NCBI GenBank assembly: GCA_046350055.1
Contig: JAXMBC010000001.1
Location: forward strand, 2,046,001 to 2,110,000
Direction of reading: 5' to 3'
Length of the DNA: 64,000 nucleotides
Origin: JAEUIE01 sp046350055
Lineage (GTDB): Bacteria > Planctomycetota > Planctomycetia > Gemmatales > HRBIN36
Shown here: in pieces, positions 62,079 to 64,000 of the stretch
How positions within the stretch are numbered: the stretch's first letter is position 1
How the letters are laid out: the number at the start of each line of letters is the position of its first letter
Translations under genes and position numbers: made by a program
The notes under the pieces: model-generated
The model's database searches: none
Seen by the model: only the letters and a program-made list of their open reading frames with translations
What the model was told of the DNA's origin: nothing

Positions 62079-63518
62079 TTACAGCGACCATCCCTTGCGG
62101 TACTCAGGCTGGATGTACTGGGCTGCTTCGGAGGCGTTGGTCACCTTCATATTGGGACCGTCCCATTCGAGCCGCTTGCCGACTCTCATCGCTACGTTGC
62201 CGAGCAGCATGGTTTCGGTGAAGAGAGCAGCGTAGTCGAAGTTCGAGAACGGCCGTGCGCCACCTCGGATGCCTTCGACCCATTCCTTCTTCATGCCGTA
62301 GTCACCGCCGTTATTGCGGGCCAGGGTGATGGCTGGGCCTGCCTGACCGTTAAGCAGTTTGACTTGCTCTTCCTTGGGGAAGTCCTTCTCCGGATAGAGG
62401 CGATACTGGGCGCCGTAATCATTAGGAGAGAAGAGAATACCCTTTTCACCCACAATCAGGCTGCCACTGTCTGAAAGCTTCTCGATCATGCCGGTAGCCT
62501 TGTCCACTTTGAGGCACTTGGCTAGCAGATCAGTCGGTGGCTGCACCAGTGATGCCTTTCGGCCGTCGGGCAGCAGCACGCGGCCTTCGTACCAGTAGAG
62601 CTTACACGGCCCCATGTCGCCACGGGCGGGGAATTCGTAACACACCGAAGCCCAGGCAGGGTAAGTTTCCGAATTGAGCGGGCCATTCACAGCGGAGACT
62701 GCAGTCGGGTAGCCCAGCTTGCAGGCCATGAAGGCCATGTTGGCTGTATGGCAAGCCATATCGCCCAATGCACCTGTGCCAAAATCCCAGAAGCCACGCC
62801 AGCTGAAGGGATGCAGGCTCTTGTGATATTCCCGGAATGGGGCTGGCCCGAGGAATTCATCCCAGTGCACATGGCTGGGCACCGGTTGTGTAGCGGGGCG
62901 AGACGTGATCTCCGGAGCCTGAGGCCACACCGGGCGATTGGTCCAGACGTGAATCTCCTTCACCTGGCCCAGCACACCACCCTGAATCAGTTCCACGGCC
63001 CGACGCAAGCCGTTTTCCGCGGTGCCCTGGTTGCCCATCTGCGAGGTGACCTTCATCTCGCTGGCAGTCTCGCGCATCTTGCGAGCTTCGTGCACGCTGT
63101 GGGTCAATGGCTTCTGGCAATAGACATGCTTGCCCATCTTCATGGCCATGATGGCAGCCACGGCATGTGTATGGTCAGGCGTGCTGACCACGACAGCATC
63201 GATATTCTTGCCTTCAGATTCAAGCATCTTGCGGAAGTCGAAGAACTTCTTGGGATTATGCTTGTCGTCCTTGTTCAAAATCTTGAAGGCGGCATCGACA
63301 TTGTTGTCATCGATATCGCAAATAGCTACGACATCGCCGAGCTTGCTCGCCTGCTCGATGTCGCTGCGTCCTTTGCCACCGACACCAATGCCGGCTATGC
63401 GGAGCTTCTCATTGGGTGAACGGGGCGACAGGTTGGCAGCAGCGGTACCCGCTACCCAAAAGCCCGCGCCTGTGACTGCGGCGGTCTGTAAGAATCCTCG
63501 TCGGCTGGTCGATGACAA
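62079..63518 (-). CDS. Tat-exported Gfo/Idh/MocA-family oxidoreductase
   Basis: A 479-residue dehydrogenase of the Gfo/Idh/MocA family. The N-terminus carries a twin-arginine signal (SRRGFLQTAAVTGAGFWVAG), so it is exported folded with its cofactor. The Rossmann part shows IAGIGVGGKGRSDIEQA and VVVSTPDHTHAVAAIMAMK, and the EKP-type motif is present as YCQKPLTHSVHEAR (with Gln for Glu before Lys-Pro). GDMACHTANM supplies the conserved His. Planctomycetes have many such paralogues, often for sugar oxidation. The substrate is unknown. Confidence 0.92.
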   Translation of the reverse strand: MSSTSRRGFLQTAAVTGAGFWVAGTAAANLSPRSPNEKLRIAGIGVGGKGRSDIEQASKLGDVVAICDIDDNNVDAAFKILNKDDKHNPKKFFDFRKMLESEGKNIDAVVVSTPDHTHAVAAIMAMKMGKHVYCQKPLTHSVHEARKMRETASEMKVTSQMGNQGTAENGLRRAVELIQGGVLGQVKEIHVWTNRPVWPQAPEITSRPATQPVPSHVHWDEFLGPAPFREYHKSLHPFSWRGFWDFGTGALGDMACHTANMAFMACKLGYPTAVSAVNGPLNSETYPAWASVCYEFPARGDMGPCKLYWYEGRVLLPDGRKASLVQPPTDLLAKCLKVDKATGMIEKLSDSGSLIVGEKGILFSPNDYGAQYRLYPEKDFPKEEQVKLLNGQAGPAITLARNNGGDYGMKKEWVEGIRGGARPFSNFDYAALFTETMLLGNVAMRVGKRLEWDGPNMKVTNASEAAQYIQPEYRKGWSL

Positions 63519-63772
63519 GACTACACTCCTCGTACAGCTCAGTGAGAGATTGCCAGGCTGAAACCACAGACTGAGAACTGCAGCGTAACACGGTCAACCT
63601 GGAACTGGCAGGTAGCTGAGACTACCATGCCTGCCTGCGAATGCCAGTGAAAAAAAGCAGGCAGCGTCATCTTCGTTCGTATTTCGACCATCATCTCAAT
63701 TGTACGTAAGTACAGTACAGGCAGTGGCAACGAAAATAAAGGACGAGGCCTGTGTGTACGCTCCAACAACCA

Positions 63773-63967
63773 CTAGGGCAACAGATCCAGATGCAGGATC
63801 GATGTCCACGGTATAAACTTCTGCAGCGTCGACTGGCCTTTCAACAGTTCAATCATGACACCAATGGCATCTGCTTGTACCAGTGTCCCATCCAGTGCAG
63901 AGACATTGGCACTGCGCATGACCAGGTGTACCCGTCGTTTCAGCCATTCAGATAGAAGTGGAGTCAT
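63773..63967 (-). CDS. Small Sm-like protein candidate
   Basis: A 64-residue protein beginning MTPLLSEWLKRRVHLVMRSA. The pattern (VHLVMRSANVSALDGTLVQA, then a V-I-E-L pair and FIPWTSILHLDLL) recalls Sm-like small beta-barrels, where a G-T-L turn and a late F-I-P-W/S-I strand are typical. Such folds bind RNA or act in membrane lipoproteins; here there is no firm evidence. ATG 63967 is used; the frame continues upstream to the end of the window. The 254 bases between it and the oxidoreductase gene hold nothing clear. Confidence 0.5.
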   Translation of the reverse strand: MTPLLSEWLKRRVHLVMRSANVSALDGTLVQADAIGVMIELLKGQSTLQKFIPWTSILHLDLLP

Positions 63968-64000
63968 GGTGAGATTCCATGAAGGGAGAGTGGGCACTGC

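Noticed and set aside
1..64000. CRISPR array, prophage, transposon or tRNA genes
   Set aside because: No regularly spaced short repeats, no integrase or transposase, and no tRNA or rRNA sequences recognised on reading.

Overview
The window looks like chromosomal DNA of a planctomycete, most likely from the Gemmataceae or a related lineage. The evidence is four DUF1559 proteins with prepilin-type N-termini, a TIGR03067-like secreted protein, a PEP-CTERM protein, several zinc-ribbon/transmembrane/repeat chimeras, long proteins, and mixed gene orientation with few tight operons. I saw no rRNA, tRNA, CRISPR array, integrase or transposase. Genus cannot be set from sequence alone.

Layout. 1-14 kb: the end of a pyrimidine-nucleoside phosphorylase, a small membrane protein, a HEAT-repeat protein, a class V aminotransferase, then three large envelope-type proteins (zinc ribbon-TM-trypsin-HEAT; zinc ribbon-TM-PQQ propeller; family-5 solute-binding protein), and nadA. 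14-21 kb: a DUF1559/small-lipoprotein pair, lgt with a PDZ insertion, an FHA protein, a membrane protein and polA. 21-23.4 kb: three small proteins including a barstar, a VOC protein, a TIGR03067-like protein and a 59-residue membrane protein. 23.5-36 kb: an HdeD-like/metallophosphoesterase fusion, a sialate esterase, arfB, a sugar-binding-like protein, folP-cdaA-cdaR (c-di-AMP synthesis), a PEP-CTERM protein, ppa, an MlaE-like permease, a GT87-like membrane protein and a membrane-protein gene broken by an in-frame UGA. 36-47 kb: a 1547-residue vWA/glycine-rich protein, a PilZ protein, a Dabb protein, YjbQ, a first rsmH, nadK and a TolC-type lipoprotein. 46.8-52.2 kb: the most distinctive region, a minus-strand array of DUF1559 genes, each followed by a hairpin terminator and a tiny lipoprotein gene, with one copy frameshifted. 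52-64 kb: a glycosyltransferase, a LacD-like aldolase, a second rsmH, argB-argD-argF, an M48 peptidase, a Tat-exported oxidoreductase and a possible Sm-like protein.

How the genes fit together. Housekeeping functions (NAD synthesis and phosphorylation, folate, arginine, replication, ribosome rescue and 16S rRNA methylation) are scattered among envelope functions. The DUF1559 pseudopilin-like proteins and their small lipoproteins depend on prepilin processing and Lgt lipidation. lgt lies beside the first pair, but no intact prepilin peptidase is seen. The only candidate is a very uncertain, catalytically degenerate relic at 35.4-35.9 kb. Regulatory proteins visible here are c-di-AMP synthase with its regulator, one PilZ and one FHA protein.
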